Assembly (NCBI RefSeq): GCF_900102085.1 | Contig: NZ_FMVM01000008.1 | Span: 186,001 to 250,000, forward strand | From: Paenibacillus polysaccharolyticus | Lineage (GTDB): Bacteria; Bacillota; Bacilli; Paenibacillales; Paenibacillaceae | Direction: 5' to 3' | Length of the DNA stretch: 64,000 bases | Shown here: one piece after another, positions 63,701-64,000 of the stretch | Layout: every line of letters starts with the position of its first letter | Position numbering within the stretch: the stretch's first letter is position 1 | Notes under the pieces: generated by a model | Told to the model about the DNA's origin: nothing | What the model saw: the letters and a program-made list of their open reading frames with translations, nothing else | Databases searched by the model: none | Translations under genes and position numbers: made by a program

Positions 63701-64000
63701 ATATGAGGATATCCATCAAGCCATTCATGGATTGGTGCAGGAGCAGGAAATGATGAGGTGTTTGTACAATGGCACTAAGGCCAAAAGTTGGAGCTTGCGG
63801 GAGCATCCTGCCGGATATAAAGTACCACACGTCAAACTTGAGTCAACCTGCTCCGAAGCAGTAATGGAACAATTGGTTTCGGAATTGTACTATGACAGAT
63901 TTGAAGAGGATGGACCAGACCGTTTGTTGTACCGAATGGTAGTCATTGAGAACAGCAGAACCGGAGCCAAAGTTTTTGTGTACTCTTCTCATCATGCTTT
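57789..64000 (+). CDS. NRPS: partial C-A(Tyr)-PCP-C-A(Phe)-PCP-C/E-like, runs off window
   Basis: An open frame from ATG 57789 (AGGGGGATGAAGTGAC upstream) to the window end, about 2070 codons, no stop seen. Residues 1-250 resemble only the C-terminal lobe of a C domain (no HHxxxDG). A1 is about 270-760 (YIIYTSGTTGNPKG near 413, NEYGPTESS near 556); its code D-G-T-I-T-A-E-I-V-K is close to the known Tyr code. PCP (GGHSLKA, 802); C 860-1300 (HHIVADG, 984); A2 1308-1790 (FDASIW, NAYGPTEAS), code D-A-W-T-I-A-A-V-C-K, a Phe/aromatic code; PCP (GGDSISA, 1833). After a Gln-rich spacer an unusual C/E-like domain begins (LPLTASQS, 1944), cut off at its HH motif. No E follows the Tyr module, so L-Tyr is expected. 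Confidence 0.92.
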   Translation, partial: MDRTSQKEAVSAQELRLQKKHWVKKMLALKTEETLFTSSFTPQHEKSAVQSYPFELAQNVSERLRTMSGESKEALFLILLTALKTLLHKHTSSDSLTVAYPVNRIQDTSERSPEPNWIPLIDHSPKGCTFREWLNELKSTYIETVKHSDYSMDRLVDDMKVVHDRDYAFLQHIRFSIQGMYNVTDVESETLGMRLHMYWSQDKLCGVLAGNTRFFNTADLERFAKQYGVIIEQLIENPDRPVEASGVLAGLERDRLLNEYATGPRRTYGSSVMGLFAEQVQQTPEATAIVTSDASIRYAELEEKVNHWATALIKDGTKQGDIVGLYLDRSLETAIAILAVWRAGACILPIDVQTPAERVRFILKDAGVNRLLTQALYVSLSLFQDVERLLSCEDLDAASNDGEILAPITAELPAYIIYTSGTTGNPKGVVVSHGGLVNSIAWRKEEYALGVEDNTIQLFSYSFDGFMTGFLTPLVSGASLFMATEIQVKDPLRLKQLLIVYQITHFICVPSLYRLLLQQIKPEDKLCVHLITLAGESVSPALIQESRERLPDVKIYNEYGPTESSIVALCKRDVEQGEKVTIGRPISNMRAYILDHWNEPVSPGIVGELCLSGPGLARGYLNQPELTDQAFVPNPFIAGERLYRTGDLAKWTEEGEICCLGRKDAQVKLRGYRIELPEIEQCLQSYPGVQAAAVVCEEEEGIPVRLIAYLQTDDIKAVELRDYMARELPFYMLPARYYRLHQLPLSENGKLDKKVISSMDCINLDVEFREPENETEQKLCEIFADVLGLKRVSADENFFTAGGHSLKATMLMSRIQKEFRVEISVDHIFEKQTVKALAEVITLKEISTCPAISPANQGVHYPLSFTQEQMYRMFCNDPHSTAYNMPEALVIEGDFDDQRLRYALEELTKRHEILRTTFYAINGDPVQEVHDENVVSLEYSEQASTDLEETIRQFIRPFDLARLPLFRAGITKMGPRKHLLLIDLHHIVADGASIGIFISELASIYNGDSLPEIKLHYKDFSVWQHKQKEDRAFQAQGQYWTDQFKNGVPVLSLPYDHPRPKLKGLEGSRINFTVDAARTSSLKRLAAANGVTLFMLLLTIYQIMLSKLSGQKELVVGSPVSGRTQADLEHTMGMFVNVVPIRAEVSPQLRFTELLTQVKHTALGAFEHQAIQYQDLARNLGYTPDPSRNPMFDTMFVLQNMAENRFDFRGLHFSHVGFEQTVSKFDLTLAGFEGGDGVLYFDLEYCTRLFQRDSVLRYVDYFMHIMQTVIEHPQILVSQMTLLPQALLHEQWKGLNNKNRYDAPDLTLLEQFALHAKRSPYKEALLFGDSHMTYEQLDTQSELWANWLRSKDVGLEDVIAVRMERSFELVIAFLAVLKAGAVYLPIDPEFPADRTSYMLQDSGAVLMITDQADTQHTAYHMPVYLPHDMQFTDVNTNNALHRPQRNNLAYIIYTSGTTGRPKGVALEHAGLANLSTLFISTLGIQSEDRILQFASCSFDASIWEFTMAFTTGGTLCLVSAETIADPVYFERYVEKANVTVMTLPPPYMARLHPEHLPGLRLMITAGSEPSSAMLSTWSQHMRCVNAYGPTEASVCAAIWEYQQEADMLSVPIGYSIPHSRLCVVDAELNPLPVGVSGELCIAGTGLARSYLNLPEITARQFISSDLPGFERMYRTGDLAKLLPDGRMIYQGRMDNQLKIRGYRVEPSEIEARLLQITGVREAVVLPRMWENENSLVAYYTGDHAPASRELKIELTTVLPHYMLPSFLVKLDGLPVTSNGKVDHGVLQRLELLQEAGELSRMPENELEATIVRVFEQVLNVHGIGTDDLFHELGGDSISAMKASFLLKEQGLALDVRDLLVHQSPVALGKRLLQTTSEDDQQLQSEGLPERISGRAKTFGSQQKQLQQVLGDTEQKQLMAARATIADQQEVYRRQLAAEVELAILPLTASQSTHLGRAENVGVVLHFHADKTYEDIHQAIHGLVQEQEMMRCLYNGTKAKSWSLREHPAGYKVPHVKLESTCSEAVMEQLVSELYYDRFEEDGPDRLLYRMVVIENSRTGAKVFVYSSHHA

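Overview
The window is a stretch of a Firmicutes chromosome, most likely a Paenibacillus. The evidence is the gene set (polA-mutM-ytaF-coaE-nrdR, an alpha/beta-type small acid-soluble spore protein, a GerA-type germinant receptor operon), the large S-layer-anchored (SLH) surface enzymes, strong AGGAGG-type ribosome binding sites and an iturin-like lipopeptide synthetase. Species assignment is inference.

Layout. 1-6.6 kb is core genome: the 3' part of polA, then mutM, ytaF, coaE, a lytic transglycosylase, a spore protein gene on the minus strand, nrdR and tRNA-Ala(GGC). 6.56-15.06 kb is an AT-rich genomic island placed in the 3' end of tRNA-Ala. It is bounded by an imperfect 30-bp repeat of the tRNA 3' end (26/30 identical). 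It holds a truncated integrase, a frameshifted lipoprotein pseudogene, a 36-aa Hol_Tox-type toxin gene missed by size cut-offs, a two-TM protein, another decayed gene, and an intact 1571-aa Avs-like defence protein (PD-(D/E)xK/Mrr-like domain, STAND NTPase, very long C-terminal region).

15.1-17 kb carries a WYL regulator and a DJ-1/PfpI protein. 17-29.4 kb carries two divergent giant secreted SLH proteins: an esterase/hydrolase, and a 2775-aa protein with two GH43-like propellers and LamG and Ig domains. Their shared 400-bp intergenic region has one perfect and one near-perfect CcpA cre site. 29.5-31 kb has a small hypothetical gene and an S51-like peptidase gene. 31-36.2 kb is a redox locus (apbE, a LysR regulator, and two flavoprotein genes) that matches the hcrRAB/crdAB architecture of NADH-dependent hydroxycinnamate/acrylate-type reductases. 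36.3-40.2 kb is a gerAA-gerAC-gerAB operon. 40.3-42.2 kb is a TetR-MFS pair with a palindromic operator.

42.4-64 kb and beyond is a hybrid PKS/NRPS operon for a beta-amino fatty acid lipopeptide. It encodes a trans malonyl transferase (FenF/ItuD type), a free-standing fatty acyl-AMP ligase-ACP, then KS-ACP-AMT-C-PCP-C-A(Asn)-PCP-E-C, then [partial C]-A(Tyr)-PCP-C-A(Phe)-PCP-[unusual C/E-like domain], which runs off the window. Specificity residues read by eye predict a start of beta-amino acyl - D-Asn - L-Tyr - Phe. This shares Asn-Tyr with iturins but departs from them at residue 3 and in stereochemistry. The AL-ACP half, fused to the KS protein in ItuA/MycA, is a separate protein here.
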